A stretch of DNA of 64,000 nt from Paenibacillus sp. FSL H8-0548 (GCF_038630985.1 NZ_CP152049.1:5166501-5230500); one strand, 5' to 3'; positions 26,135-34,694 are shown, numbered from the stretch's first letter. A program made the numbers and translations. The notes: generated by a model from the letters alone, not told the origin.

Positions 26135-26392
26135 CTATATTTCAAAAAAAGAAGGTCGTTTGCTCACATATAGACTCTCCAGCTTATCCAGCTCACTCGA
26201 TATTTCATGGAGCCAGCTCCAATCCTTCGTCATACTGGCCATGATCCCATAATTATATTGCTCGGCAACCCTTTGCGCATATTTGGCGTTCAAGGTCATA
26301 CAGGCATTTAATTCAGACGCTTCAGCCTCTGTCAGCCGCCGCTTCTGCTGCAGCAGCCACAGCTCGGCAAGACGCCAATGAATATCCATCAT
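26135..26392 (-). CDS. Small conserved Paenibacillus-type protein (DUF7667-like)
   Basis: 85 residues starting MMDIHWRLAELWLLQQKRRLT, with the pattern ...EAEASELNACMTLNAKYAQR then ASMTKDWSWLHEISSELDKLE. This recurs in short proteins I associate with Paenibacillus genomes (DUF7667-like from memory). All helical by pattern, no signal peptide. Function unknown. The ribosome site is weak (GGGAA about 14 nt upstream). It lies alone between two hairpins; the stop at 26135 is preceded by the sequence ...SKRPSFFEI, and part of this tail overlaps a copy of the CCTATATTTCAAAAA motif seen in the dispersed element A. Confidence 0.65.
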   Translation of the reverse strand: MMDIHWRLAELWLLQQKRRLTEAEASELNACMTLNAKYAQRVAEQYNYGIMASMTKDWSWLHEISSELDKLESLYVSKRPSFFEI

Positions 26393-26481
26393 AATTGATC
26401 ATTCCCATCGATCTAAGTTTCCTTTTTATCCATTCTCTCCTTCTTTTCGTCAAAATAGCCCCTCTCGGCTCGCCTACATGC

Positions 26482-26525
26482 AAAAGTGCGCCATCAGATT
26501 TTTGCGAACCTGATGACGCACTTTT
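26482..26525. terminator. Bidirectional terminator after the flavoprotein gene
   Basis: AAAAGTGCGCCATCAG (26482-26497) pairs with CTGATGACGCACTTTT (26510-26525) with a single mismatch and a 12-nt loop. On the minus strand it ends the oxidoreductase gene that stops at 26582. Confidence 0.7.
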
Positions 26526-26581
26526 ATAATCCGAGGACAAGCTCGTTCTATTGCTCATGAGCTGCCCCTTCAAATATGTTG

Positions 26582-27169
26582 TTAACCAAACAACCCCACT
26601 GCCTTTTCTTTAACTTCCTCCAGCATTTGCTTGCGGGCATCATCATCAATTTGCGGTACACTGCCAAAGAACAGATGTCCAACTGGATCAATGCCGCAAA
26701 ATTCATATATACCGGTGTCGGACGTTATTTTAAGCCCCTCATACATGCCGGTTTTACTATAAATCTCCGAGGGAGTGCCATGTGTATTAATAATTAGTCC
26801 TTTCTTGCCAGTAAGCAGCTTGTTTATGCTGCCATCCTCGCCATAAGCATAGGCGAAGCCATAAGAGAACACCCGATCAATATAACCTTTAATGAGCGCA
26901 GGCAAGCCCGTCCACCAAATCGGATAGACCATCGTAAAGGCGTCCGCCCATTTGACATGCTCCTGCTCCGTCTTTATATCCGTTGGTGTATTCCCCTCGC
27001 GCATCGCTGCAAAATCACTGGCCTTCAGCACGGGATCGAATCGCATCGCATACAAATCACGTACGACGACCTCATGATTATGCCCTTTCAACGATCCAAT
27101 AAACGCGTCGACAATCGCATTATTAAAGCTGTCTGGATTAGGATGACAATAGACGATTAAGTGATTCAT
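26582..27169 (-). CDS. NAD(P)H quinone oxidoreductase-like flavoprotein (flavodoxin fold)
   Basis: 195 residues starting MNHLIVYCHPNPDSFNNAIVD, the family opening of NQO1/KefF/MdaB-like quinone reductases. Other marks: VYPIWWTGLPALIKGYIDRV (about 75-95) and a C-terminal half with HGTPSEIYSKTG. It probably reduces quinones or nitro/azo compounds using FMN or FAD and NAD(P)H. The start at 27169 is set by GGAGGTG 11 nt upstream; a longer frame to 27289 would run into the LysR gene. It is next to the LysR regulator on the same strand (107 bp apart), so LysR may control it as well as the divergent importer. Confidence 0.85.
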   Translation of the reverse strand: MNHLIVYCHPNPDSFNNAIVDAFIGSLKGHNHEVVVRDLYAMRFDPVLKASDFAAMREGNTPTDIKTEQEHVKWADAFTMVYPIWWTGLPALIKGYIDRVFSYGFAYAYGEDGSINKLLTGKKGLIINTHGTPSEIYSKTGMYEGLKITSDTGIYEFCGIDPVGHLFFGSVPQIDDDARKQMLEEVKEKAVGLFG

Positions 27170-27275
27170 GAAAAGGCGACACCTCCGCAGTACAGTTATA
27201 AAAATAACGCTCCGCATTAGTGTTGCCAAATTCATTTGCTTTATGTAAACCCAGCTTCCTCCATGTATTTGATCT

Positions 27276-28178
27276 TTACTGCTTATCATGGACTAGAAAG
27301 GTATGTCGTACAAATTCAATAAAAGATCGCACATGAGGAGATAATTGCTCCTCATTCCGGTATGCCAAGCAGATATGTCTGCGGTTGATATATTCAGGCA
27401 AGTCGCATAGGACCAGCTCGCCTGCCTCGACCTCTCGAATGACACTCCGACGCGGCAAGATGCCGATGCCCATATTGCATTTTAACGCCTCCTTAATCGT
27501 TTCAATCGCACCCAGCTCCATAACGCTTCCCCATTGCAATCCAACCTTGCTCGCCCACTCGTCAGACAAGGTTCGTGAGGTCGAGCCAACCTCGTGCAGC
27601 AAAAATGTTTCCTCTCTCAGCTGCTCCACCTCGATTTGCGCATAGTCGGCTAGGGGATGCTCAGGCGCCAGCAGCAGCTTCAGCTCATCTTCGATTAAGG
27701 GTTGAATAATAAGCCCATCCTCCACTGCATCTCCCAGTGAAACAATCCCTACATCAATTTCATTGCTGCGAAGCATGGCAAGTACAGCTCCTGCTTGCTT
27801 GACCGTAAGCATCAGGCTTACTCCCTTATTTAGCTGTCGGTACGCCGCAAAGTGCGGTGGCAGCACGTAGGTTGCTGGCGTATAGCTTGCCCCAAGCCGA
27901 AGGCGTCCTTCACCCAGCTCGCGGCGCTCCAGCATAGCAAGTCTTGCTTCCTCCATCAGGAAGACGATTCGCCTCGCATAAGGAAGCAGCTCCAAAGCGG
28001 CTTCGCTTGGCTGCAAGCTGCGGGATTGCTTCCGAAACAGCTCAACACCAAGCTCCTCCTCGAGCTTTTTGAGATGAAAGCTGATCGTCGGCTGCTTCAA
28101 GCCAAGCTTGCCAGCTGCTTCAGCAAGTGTCCGTCCTCCACAAACCTCCATAAATACATGCAGCTGCTGTACGTTCAT
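27276..28178 (-). CDS. LysR-family transcriptional regulator
   Basis: 300 residues with N-terminal winged helix-turn-helix (MNVQQLHVFMEVC, LAEAAGKLGLKQPTISFHLK, LEEELGVELF) and a C-terminal type-2 effector-binding domain from about 90 (LRLGASYTPATYVLP). It begins 172 bp from a divergent ABC importer and is preceded by GGGGAGG. The intergenic region has two perfect dyads, one fitting the T-N11-A LysR box, so control of the importer and possibly autoregulation is inferred. Effector unknown; CysL/YwfK-like regulators are the closest type by pattern. Confidence 0.9.
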   Translation of the reverse strand: MNVQQLHVFMEVCGGRTLAEAAGKLGLKQPTISFHLKKLEEELGVELFRKQSRSLQPSEAALELLPYARRIVFLMEEARLAMLERRELGEGRLRLGASYTPATYVLPPHFAAYRQLNKGVSLMLTVKQAGAVLAMLRSNEIDVGIVSLGDAVEDGLIIQPLIEDELKLLLAPEHPLADYAQIEVEQLREETFLLHEVGSTSRTLSDEWASKVGLQWGSVMELGAIETIKEALKCNMGIGILPRRSVIREVEAGELVLCDLPEYINRRHICLAYRNEEQLSPHVRSFIEFVRHTFLVHDKQ

Positions 28179-28212
28179 ATCATTCCGCCTCCCCTGCTTA
28201 TTGCTTAGTAAT

Positions 28213-28248
28213 ATAGATGAAATCTATACGTATATCAATATCTATTGA
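28213..28248. promoter_or_regulatory. Two dyads in the LysR / ABC importer intergenic region
   Basis: ATAGAT-GAA-ATCTAT (28213-28227) contains a T-N11-A LysR-type box (T28214 to A28226). TCAATA-TC-TATTGA (28235-28248) is a second perfect dyad about one to two helical turns away. Both lie between the divergent starts and are good candidates for LysR recognition and activation sites. Confidence 0.6.
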
Positions 28249-28349
28249 ATATACTTAATAATTTCTCGACATTACGTTAACAATCGGCTGACAATCGATT
28301 GCTAAAGTGAGAGAGTAAGCAAAACAGAAAGTGGAGGGAATTAAAAACG

Positions 28350-29462
28350 ATGAAAACAAATGGGAAACGCTGGCTTGGAACGATTGTGCTTGCTGGACTA
28401 GTCACACTGACCGCAGCTTGCGGCAACGGCAGTACAGGCAATACAAACAATGCTTCAGTAAATTCAGGAAATACACAAACTACAGCTCCTACTGAAGCTG
28501 CACAAACGACTGAACCAGCTGCAGCTGAAGATGAAGGAACATTGACCGTTTACTTAAATGATTTTGACAGCATCATCGCCCCTTTGTTTGAGGAAGCAAC
28601 CGGGTACAAGCTTGAGGTCGTTGCTGGCAACGGCGCTGAAATTATGTCCCGCGTCGAGGCAGAGAAAGGCAATCCGCACTGGGATGTTTTATGGCTGGAT
28701 GCGATGCCTTCTATTTATGGCCTGGGTGCAAGCGGTCAGCTGCTAGAGGGCTGGTTGCCTAGCAATGCTGCTAATCTGACCGATTTTTCCAAAGGCTTTG
28801 TGCCTGAGAAGCAGTGGTATATGCCGACTGGTGCTCATGCAGCAGGCGTTATCGTCTACAACAAGGATAAGGTTAAGGCCGAGGATGCTCCAAAAACATG
28901 GGAGGATTTCTCGAACGCCAACTATAAAAATATGATTGGCATGGCTGACCCGGCTATCGCAGCTCCTGCGTATCCTTTCGTTTCTTGGTTCTTTAATCAA
29001 AAGGAAATCGATGGCGCACAAACCTTCTTCAGCTCACTGATGGACAATGGTCTGCGTGTATATCCGAAAAATCCAAATGTCGTCAAAGCGCTTGCCGCTG
29101 GTGAAATTTCTATTGCTGCTCTGCAAGAGAGCAATGCCTACTCGATGAAAAACAACGGTGAGCCGATTGAAATCATTTGGCCAGCCGAAGGTGCGCCCGC
29201 TTCAGTTCGTGTAGCGGCCATTCAAAAAGACACCAAAAATCCGAATGCCGCAAAAGCATTTATTGAATTTTTGTTAGATCCAAAAACACAGCAAGCTTTA
29301 ATCGATCAAGGCGACGAAAGCTATTTCCAACCTTCCGTGAACGGTGTAAACGCTAAAGCCGATCGCGAAGCCGATGCGAAGCTCGTTGCAGCCGATGCTT
29401 CCTGGGCATCCGAGAATGAAGCGGCGATCAAGCAATGGTTCGCCGATCAGTCCGTTAAATAA
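28350..29462 (+). CDS. Extracellular solute-binding protein (Fe(III)/2-aminoethylphosphonate type), lipoprotein
   Basis: 370 residues. Lipoprotein signal with cysteine in LTAACGN (about residue 24) followed by a low-complexity Thr/Ala/Asn linker to about 60. The binding domain (65-370) has TLTVYLNDFDSIIAPLF, DVLWLDAMPSIYGLG and NPNAAKAFIEFLLDPKTQQAL, typical of family 1 binding proteins of the FbpA/AfuA and PhnS type. GGAGG lies 9 nt before ATG 28350. It is the first of three tandem genes (binding protein, fused permease, ATPase). The LysR partner slightly favours a phosphonate or anion over iron; there is no Fur box upstream. Confidence 0.85.
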   Translation: MKTNGKRWLGTIVLAGLVTLTAACGNGSTGNTNNASVNSGNTQTTAPTEAAQTTEPAAAEDEGTLTVYLNDFDSIIAPLFEEATGYKLEVVAGNGAEIMSRVEAEKGNPHWDVLWLDAMPSIYGLGASGQLLEGWLPSNAANLTDFSKGFVPEKQWYMPTGAHAAGVIVYNKDKVKAEDAPKTWEDFSNANYKNMIGMADPAIAAPAYPFVSWFFNQKEIDGAQTFFSSLMDNGLRVYPKNPNVVKALAAGEISIAALQESNAYSMKNNGEPIEIIWPAEGAPASVRVAAIQKDTKNPNAAKAFIEFLLDPKTQQALIDQGDESYFQPSVNGVNAKADREADAKLVAADASWASENEAAIKQWFADQSVK

Positions 29463-29465
29463 GCG

Positions 29466-31148
29466 ATGCAAAGCTTAATAAAGGATCGTCTAGGCTGGTT
29501 CGTCAGTCTCATCCTATTCGTCCTCGTCCTGTATCCCTTGGCGGCAGTCATAATTCAAGTACTGCTGCCTGGGGTTTTCTTCGGAAACTGGCAACTCGGG
29601 GACCTTAGGCTGCTGCTTGAAATATTCAATCGTCCCCTATGGCAAAAATCGCTAGAAAATTCCGTTATGCTCGGCCTAGGTACAACACTGCTCGCTACGA
29701 TGCTCGGGGGCGTGCTGGCTATGATACGATCCAACTGGGCTTTTCCTACAGCGAAGCTGCTGGATGCATCCGTTTGGCTGCTTATTATTACGCCATCGTT
29801 CATCTTGGCGCAGGGCTGGGTTTTATTTGCGGCAGGCGGTGGAATCGCCGTTAACGTGCTTGGCTGGAACTGGATAACAGGTGCTGTATTTCAGCCTGCC
29901 GGACTCATCTTCATTATGACCTTGAGCAAGTTTCCATTCGCTTATTTGAGCGTTCATGCTGCAATGGAATGGAAGGTCGATCAGCTCTCCCATGCAGCGC
30001 GGCTATCTGGCGCATCGGCGTTCACCGTATGGAGAACCATTCAAGCCCCGTTGCTGATGCCAGCTGTGTTTGCCGGTGCTGCACTTGTGTTTATGGACAC
30101 GATCGGTGATTTCGGGCTTCCAGCCTCGATCGCCGCGGTCTACCGTTTTCCGACGCTTCCTTACTCTATTTACTCAGCTATTTATACATCGCCGATCCGA
30201 TTTGATATGGCAGGCGTGCTTTCCTTCTACCTTGTATTGTTAATCGGCATTGCTATGTTTGTACAGTTTTATGCTATGCGCCGCTCACGTTTCGATTTCT
30301 TATCCGCACGAGCGGAGCGTTCCATGCCGAAGCCAGCGGGCAAATATAGTGTTCTGCTCACAACACTAAACTTGTTATTTCTTGCCGTCGTTATTGGCAT
30401 TCCGATAGGTGCAAACCTGCTCATGTCTGTCTTCAAAACACAGTCTGGAGGCTTAAAGCTAAACAATCTGACCTTAGCGCATTACCGCGATTTATTCGAT
30501 AGCTCTAGCATGCTGCTTAAAGGCCTTTCCCACTCTCTCATGATTGCGGGAAGCGCTGCCCTGCTAGGCCTGTTGTTTGGACTCTGCGTCGCCTATGTGC
30601 TTACCTATTCACAGTTCAAATTCAAACGCACCATTGAGGTATTCTCGATTGTCACGCTAGCTGTACCCGGCGTCGTGCTCGGCATCGGATATATATTCGT
30701 CTGGAATCAGAAGTGGCTGGCTTCAATTGGACTACTCCTATATGGTACGCCGTGGATTCTCGTCCTAGCTGCTATTGCAGGCGCAATTCCCATCATTACG
30801 AGACTAATGGTCGGTGCTATGGCAAAGGTGCCTTACAGCTTGCTAACGGCAGCACAGCTTCAGGGAGATACATTCTTCAACCGGCTGCGCTATATCCTTG
30901 TTCCATTAATACGAGGTGCATTACTCTCAGCAGGCTTAGCTGCCTTCGGCTCCAGCGTATTTGATTTAGCAGTCAATTCCATCCTGTTTCCGCCTAACTT
31001 CTTGACACTGCCGGTTTCAATCAACAAAGCATTTGAGGATCTGGATTTTGGTTATGCTTCGGCCGCCACCGTACTAGGATCAGGCATCGTTATTTTAATT
31101 ATATTGGCGATTGAGCTTCTGCTCCGCCGCAAGGAGGTTAAAGTATGA
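29466..31148 (+). CDS. ABC transporter permease, two fused MetI-like domains (FbpB/PhnU-V type)
   Basis: 560 residues with about twelve membrane helices in two homologous halves (about 1-270 and 285-560). Each half carries an EAA-like loop: HAARLSGASAFTVWRTIQAPLL (first half, around 180) and AAQLQGDTFFNRLRYILVPL (second half, around 460). Fused permeases of this size belong to the Fe(III)/phosphonate/thiamine importer group. It starts 3 bp after the binding-protein stop and overlaps the ATPase start by 4 bp, so the three genes are translationally linked. Confidence 0.88.
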   Translation: MQSLIKDRLGWFVSLILFVLVLYPLAAVIIQVLLPGVFFGNWQLGDLRLLLEIFNRPLWQKSLENSVMLGLGTTLLATMLGGVLAMIRSNWAFPTAKLLDASVWLLIITPSFILAQGWVLFAAGGGIAVNVLGWNWITGAVFQPAGLIFIMTLSKFPFAYLSVHAAMEWKVDQLSHAARLSGASAFTVWRTIQAPLLMPAVFAGAALVFMDTIGDFGLPASIAAVYRFPTLPYSIYSAIYTSPIRFDMAGVLSFYLVLLIGIAMFVQFYAMRRSRFDFLSARAERSMPKPAGKYSVLLTTLNLLFLAVVIGIPIGANLLMSVFKTQSGGLKLNNLTLAHYRDLFDSSSMLLKGLSHSLMIAGSAALLGLLFGLCVAYVLTYSQFKFKRTIEVFSIVTLAVPGVVLGIGYIFVWNQKWLASIGLLLYGTPWILVLAAIAGAIPIITRLMVGAMAKVPYSLLTAAQLQGDTFFNRLRYILVPLIRGALLSAGLAAFGSSVFDLAVNSILFPPNFLTLPVSINKAFEDLDFGYASAATVLGSGIVILIILAIELLLRRKEVKV

Positions 31149-32359
31149 CATCGACTGCCTTAAAATACAGCCAGAGTCCTTCACATAAGCCCGAACAGTT
31201 AGCTGTTGCGGCAACCAGGCCGCTGCTTACAGCGAACGCCTTAACCAAAAGCTACGGTTCATTTCAAGCGCTGAAGGGAATCTCCTTCGAAATGCGTGAA
31301 GGTGAGATTATTAGCGTGCTCGGTCCGTCAGGCTGCGGCAAATCGACGCTGCTTCAGCTTGTAGCTGGCTTATCCAAGCCTGACAGCGGTCAGCTGTCAT
31401 TAGGCGAGGAGGTCATTGCTTCCTCATCCGTCATGATGCCGCCCGAGAAGCGCGGGGTTAATATGGTGTTTCAGGATTATGCGCTATGGCCGCATATGAA
31501 CGTACTGGACAATATTGCTTATGGACTGCGCAGAGGCAAAATGGCAAAAGCCGACATCCAGCAGCGAGTCCAAGAGCTGCTCGTGATGCTCCATCTTGAA
31601 GGGCTGGAGCATCGCCTGCCCCCGCAGCTGTCTGGGGGACAACAGCAGCGCGTTGCGATTGCAAGAGCGCTTGCAACAAGGCCTAAGCTTATGCTCCTTG
31701 ACGAGCCGCTCTCAAATCTGGATATGCGGCTGCGTGTAGAGATGCGTACTGAAATGGCGTATCTGTTCCGCAGGCTGGGCATAAGTGTTTTTCACGTTAC
31801 GCATGATCCAGATGAAGCCTTCGCTATGGCTGATCGACTGCTTATTCTTCGCAACGGGCAAATCGATCAGATCGGCACGCCTCAGCAATGCTTTACTAGA
31901 CCCGCCAGCCGCTGGGCAGCTTCCTTGCTCGGTGCGATTAACGGCTTGCGCGGACAAGTCATCCACTTGGATGGAGGTATTGCCGTACGCATCGGCTCCT
32001 CGCTTATCCGAGGCTTGCTAGCTCCAGAGCAAACAAGCCTGCCTGAACATTCTGAAGCGATTCTGATGTTTCGTCCCGAGGAGGTCGAGGTCGTAAATCG
32101 CCATAGAGAAGCCATGAGCGATATCGCTCCCTCATTAAACGAGCAGCTGCTGAAGGGCGATAATTTGCTGTCCTTACAAGTGCTCCACTGCACCTTCGAA
32201 GGAAATCACTGGCGTACGGTCGCGCAAACGAGCTGCGGTCAAAAGCTGTACCTAGTGCTCAGCCTTCCGCTAGAGGCTGGCGAGCAGGTTTCGATTAAGC
32301 TTTCAATAAGCTCAGCCTTTATTTATCCGAATGAAGAACAAAATCAACCATACGGTTGA
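31145..32359 (+). CDS. ABC transporter ATP-binding protein (FbpC/PotA-like, with TOBE region)
   Basis: 404 residues. Walker A GPSGCGKST (about 63-71), signature LSGGQQQRVAIARAL (about 160-174), Walker B KLMLLDEPLSNLD (about 180-192) and the H-loop HVTHDPDEA (about 218) are all present. A C-terminal regulatory region of about 130 residues (275-404) follows, as in CUT1/FeT-class ATPases. It energises the fused permease just upstream and overlaps it by 4 bp, with AAGGAGG as ribosome site. Its last 11 bp overlap the start of dispersed element B. Confidence 0.9.
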   Translation: MTSTALKYSQSPSHKPEQLAVAATRPLLTANALTKSYGSFQALKGISFEMREGEIISVLGPSGCGKSTLLQLVAGLSKPDSGQLSLGEEVIASSSVMMPPEKRGVNMVFQDYALWPHMNVLDNIAYGLRRGKMAKADIQQRVQELLVMLHLEGLEHRLPPQLSGGQQQRVAIARALATRPKLMLLDEPLSNLDMRLRVEMRTEMAYLFRRLGISVFHVTHDPDEAFAMADRLLILRNGQIDQIGTPQQCFTRPASRWAASLLGAINGLRGQVIHLDGGIAVRIGSSLIRGLLAPEQTSLPEHSEAILMFRPEEVEVVNRHREAMSDIAPSLNEQLLKGDNLLSLQVLHCTFEGNHWRTVAQTSCGQKLYLVLSLPLEAGEQVSIKLSISSAFIYPNEEQNQPYG

Positions 32360-32626
32360 TTAGAAATCGCAGACGCGTCAGCTCTCGCTTCTAACGGAAA
32401 TCAGAGACGCTAAATCGCCTTTATTGTTCGTTTCAAAATTGTAACGGAAACACGGGCCTCTATTTGTACCCTATCTACCCATTATCGCTTCATTCCTGCG
32501 GAATAGAGTCTCTGGTTTCCGTTAGCTTTCGTTATCTGTTCTCCGCCCTCCGGCTGCTGACTCAGCATCACGATCAACAGGTTCGGAGAATGTATGGCGA
32601 AATGATATACTTCCCTATATTTCAAG
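32349..32626. repeat. Dispersed element B, first copy (with degenerate element A at its end)
   Basis: About 278 bp that align along their whole length with 55056-55372. It carries the motif TAACGGAAAC(C/A)...AGACGCTA in direct orientation near 32391 and 32441 and inverted near 32507 (GTCTCTGGTTTCCGTTAG). The right end (32586-32626) is a degenerate hairpin of element A (ATGTATGGCGAAATGATATA then CCCTATATTTCA). No open frame. Confidence 0.85.
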
Positions 32627-32643
32627 AAAGGTAGTCGATACAT

Positions 32644-33315
32644 TTGTCTAACCCTACAAACAAGAACTCGCGACTTCTAGCAGCAGCAGACATTCACGGT
32701 TATAAGGAAGAACTGTCGCTCCTGCTTAAAGAGGCAGACTATGATCCGCTGCAAGATCGACTTATATTATTAGGCGACTATATCGATGCTGATAAACCTT
32801 CTACCTGGGACACATTGGATCTGATTTATCAGCTCGTTGCCGGAGGTGCTCAGGCGTTGCTTGGAAATCAAGAACTGCGACTGCTCACATCAACAAAGCA
32901 GAGGGAGTCGCTGAATCCAGATACTGTGGAGTGGCTCGAACAGCTTCCCTTGTATGTAATTGATGGTCGCTATTTATTTGTTCATGCCGGTATTCGCCCA
33001 GGTATTCCATTGTCCCTGCAAAGTCCGATCGATCTGACTGAAATTCGCGACGAGTTTATTCCGAAGCCTTTATCCGTACAAGACGAAGCGCAGCAATACA
33101 TTATTATATTCGGTCACACGCCCACGTTTAAGCTTCATGCTCCCGCAGGAGAGCCTTGGCTCGGCAGCCGTCGAATCGCGATTGACACTGGCGCTAAGCA
33201 TGGCTATCGCTTGTCTCTGATAGATGTCAGCAATCATATTAGCTATTCGTGCTCAACTGCCCCTCATGAGCGCTGCGGCGATCTTCAAATAACAACCATC
33301 CCAAAGCCTTATTAA
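32644..33315 (+). CDS. Metallophosphoesterase, PrpE/ApaH-like serine/threonine phosphatase fold
   Basis: 223 residues. Motifs: ADIHGYKEEL (D and H of motif 1), LLGDYIDADKPS (motif 2), LLGNQELRLL (motif 3, with Gln replacing the usual His of GNHE), FVHAGIRPG and IIFGHTP (motifs 4-5). The fold is that of PPP-type phosphatases and bis(5'-nucleosyl) tetraphosphatases such as PrpE. The Gln in motif 3 is unusual and could weaken activity. The start is TTG 32644 with AAAGG about 13 nt upstream, right at the border of the repeat elements. Substrate unknown. Confidence 0.82.
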   Translation: MSNPTNKNSRLLAAADIHGYKEELSLLLKEADYDPLQDRLILLGDYIDADKPSTWDTLDLIYQLVAGGAQALLGNQELRLLTSTKQRESLNPDTVEWLEQLPLYVIDGRYLFVHAGIRPGIPLSLQSPIDLTEIRDEFIPKPLSVQDEAQQYIIIFGHTPTFKLHAPAGEPWLGSRRIAIDTGAKHGYRLSLIDVSNHISYSCSTAPHERCGDLQITTIPKPY

Positions 33316-33349
33316 CTCCTCAATAGCAGTAAAAGGGAGGCAGTCGCGT

Positions 33350-33493
33350 ATGAAACGCCGATCCTCCCTCCTTCCCCTTATAGGCATTCGCACAATCAAA
33401 TACAAGCGGTTCTGCATAGGTATAGACAAGAGCATAGTTTCTTCACGCTTGGAGGTATGGTTATGTACTCGTCTTTTCATACACACAGGTTAG
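33350..33493 (+). CDS. Possible small basic ORF (47 aa), low confidence
   Basis: ATG 33350 is preceded by a strong AAAGGGAGG ribosome site 9 nt upstream and encodes a short basic peptide starting MKRRSSLLPLIGIRTIKYKR. It overlaps the first 31 bp of the next gene in another frame, so it could be a leader peptide coupled to it, or chance. GGGAGG / CCTCCC pair around its start, which might hide the ribosome site. No homologue is known to me. Confidence 0.25.
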   Translation: MKRRSSLLPLIGIRTIKYKRFCIGIDKSIVSSRLEVWLCTRLFIHTG

Positions 33494-34215
33494 GGCCGGG
33501 CAGCGTTTACGGAAAAGAATACATTTTGGATATGAAGCAAGGGGATATAAACGGAGACGGCATTCCAGATAATGTATACCTGTTAGGAAATAAACCTGAC
33601 GGCCCATCCGGTATTTTCGCAGAGCAAATTACACTAGTCATCCTTGATGGTTATTCCCAGCAGCGCATTGTCGTACCTCTCCAGAACAATGTCGGTTATA
33701 ATGCTTCGCTGTTCCTCGGTGATTTTGATCAAAATAAAATCAGTGATGTTCTAATCAGTATCGACTCTGGAGGCAGCGGCGGCTATGGTACCTTTTATGT
33801 CTACTCCTTTGCGCATAATGAGCTTCGTTTGCTGTTTACCTCCGATCAATACAATCAAGAAAACCAATTTCATGTCCAATATGAAGACATGTATAAGGTA
33901 GCCGTAACGAGTCCTCAGCTGGGTATGCGCTTTATCATTGATATTAGCGGCAAAGGCTATACTTATTTATCGACTTATTACCATGATAATGGTGTGCTTA
34001 AGAAACCTATTCAAGGTGAGGTGCTTGCACTGGCTGCATTAAATCCAATTGTGAGCAATGAAAATCGCGGCTCTTTTGATTTGCTGGCTCTACAGCGTAT
34101 CATTGGCACTACAAACGCAGATACGCTCGGCTATGTGGAGAATCTTCTTTCCTGGAATGGAATCACTTTCCTATCCTCCAGACTGACCGTTGCCATACTT
34201 GGAAGCAAATTATAA
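33463..34215 (+). CDS. FG-GAP/VCBS-like repeat protein, putative surface or spore protein
   Basis: 250 residues starting MYSSFHTHRLGPGSVYG. It has calcium-loop-like motifs of the FG-GAP/dockerin sort: GDINGDGIPDNVYLLG (about 26-41) and GDFDQNKISDVLISIDSGG (about 85-103), and beta-strand-rich sequence throughout. No signal peptide is visible, so it is either cytoplasmic, deposited on spores, or exported another way. Similar proteins are common and uncharacterised in Paenibacillus and Bacillus. GGAGG at 33451-33455 sets ATG 33463; the ATG at 33457 is too close. It precedes the collagen-like gene by 74 bp and may share its expression. Confidence 0.7.
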   Translation: MYSSFHTHRLGPGSVYGKEYILDMKQGDINGDGIPDNVYLLGNKPDGPSGIFAEQITLVILDGYSQQRIVVPLQNNVGYNASLFLGDFDQNKISDVLISIDSGGSGGYGTFYVYSFAHNELRLLFTSDQYNQENQFHVQYEDMYKVAVTSPQLGMRFIIDISGKGYTYLSTYYHDNGVLKKPIQGEVLALAALNPIVSNENRGSFDLLALQRIIGTTNADTLGYVENLLSWNGITFLSSRLTVAILGSKL

Positions 34216-34289
34216 ACAAAATCGCCCAATCCATGCGATACACTCTAGCATACGATGCTTTAGCCTAAATCATAAGGAGTGATCTTTGT

Positions 34290-34694
34290 ATGGCATTATT
34301 TCCACCATTCGGTCCGCAGGGACCAATGGGACCTTTAGGACCTCTAGGACCGCTCGGACCCCAAGGACCGCAAGGGCCTGGTTCAATGGGACCGATGGGG
34401 CCGCAAGGACCGCAGGGACCAGGTTCGATGGGACCGATGGGTGCTGGACCATCAGCGCCGCCCCCACAATTTACACCTCAGCAGCCTTCTGCTTCACTAT
34501 TCGCCGTTGATCCAGGCGCAATTAACGGCTGCCTATTTCGCAACACTTATATATGGCTCCAGAACGGTCAAAACTTCTGGTTTTTCCCGATATTCGTCGG
34601 TCGCACCTCAACCGCAGGCTTTCGCTGGAATGGAAGGTTTTGGATGTATACGGGAATTGATTTGCGACAAATCAGTACCTTTACCTGTTTTTAA
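34290..34694 (+). CDS. Collagen-like protein, probable spore-surface (exosporium) protein
   Basis: 134 residues. Residues about 8-52 are Gly-X-Y triplets rich in Pro, Gln and Met ([15 protein letters not shown], then GSMGPMG units), a short collagen triple-helix segment. A Pro/Ser linker follows, and then a compact C-terminal domain (about 70-134) with aromatic residues and two cysteines ([13 protein letters not shown], and the terminal TFTCF). BclA-type exosporium proteins share this layout (short N-terminus, collagen rod, globular C-terminus), though here the rod is very short. AAGGAG at 34275-34280 sets ATG 34290. No signal peptide, as for spore-surface proteins assembled from the mother cell. 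Confidence 0.8.
   Translation: MALFPPFGPQGPMGPLGPLGPLGPQGPQGPGSMGPMGPQGPQGPGSMGPMGAGPSAPPPQFTPQQPSASLFAVDPGAINGCLFRNTYIWLQNGQNFWFFPIFVGRTSTAGFRWNGRFWMYTGIDLRQISTFTCF

Noticed and set aside
26131..26155. Copy of element A at the tail of the small DUF7667-like gene
   Set aside because: Only CCTATATTTCAAAAA is shared; no hairpin is formed, so it is not listed as a copy.
34286..34510. Alternative frame through the Gly-X-Y region giving Thr/Arg-rich repeats
   Set aside because: The frame shift is produced by the repetitive collagen codons; the real frame starts at ATG 34290 behind AAGGAG.
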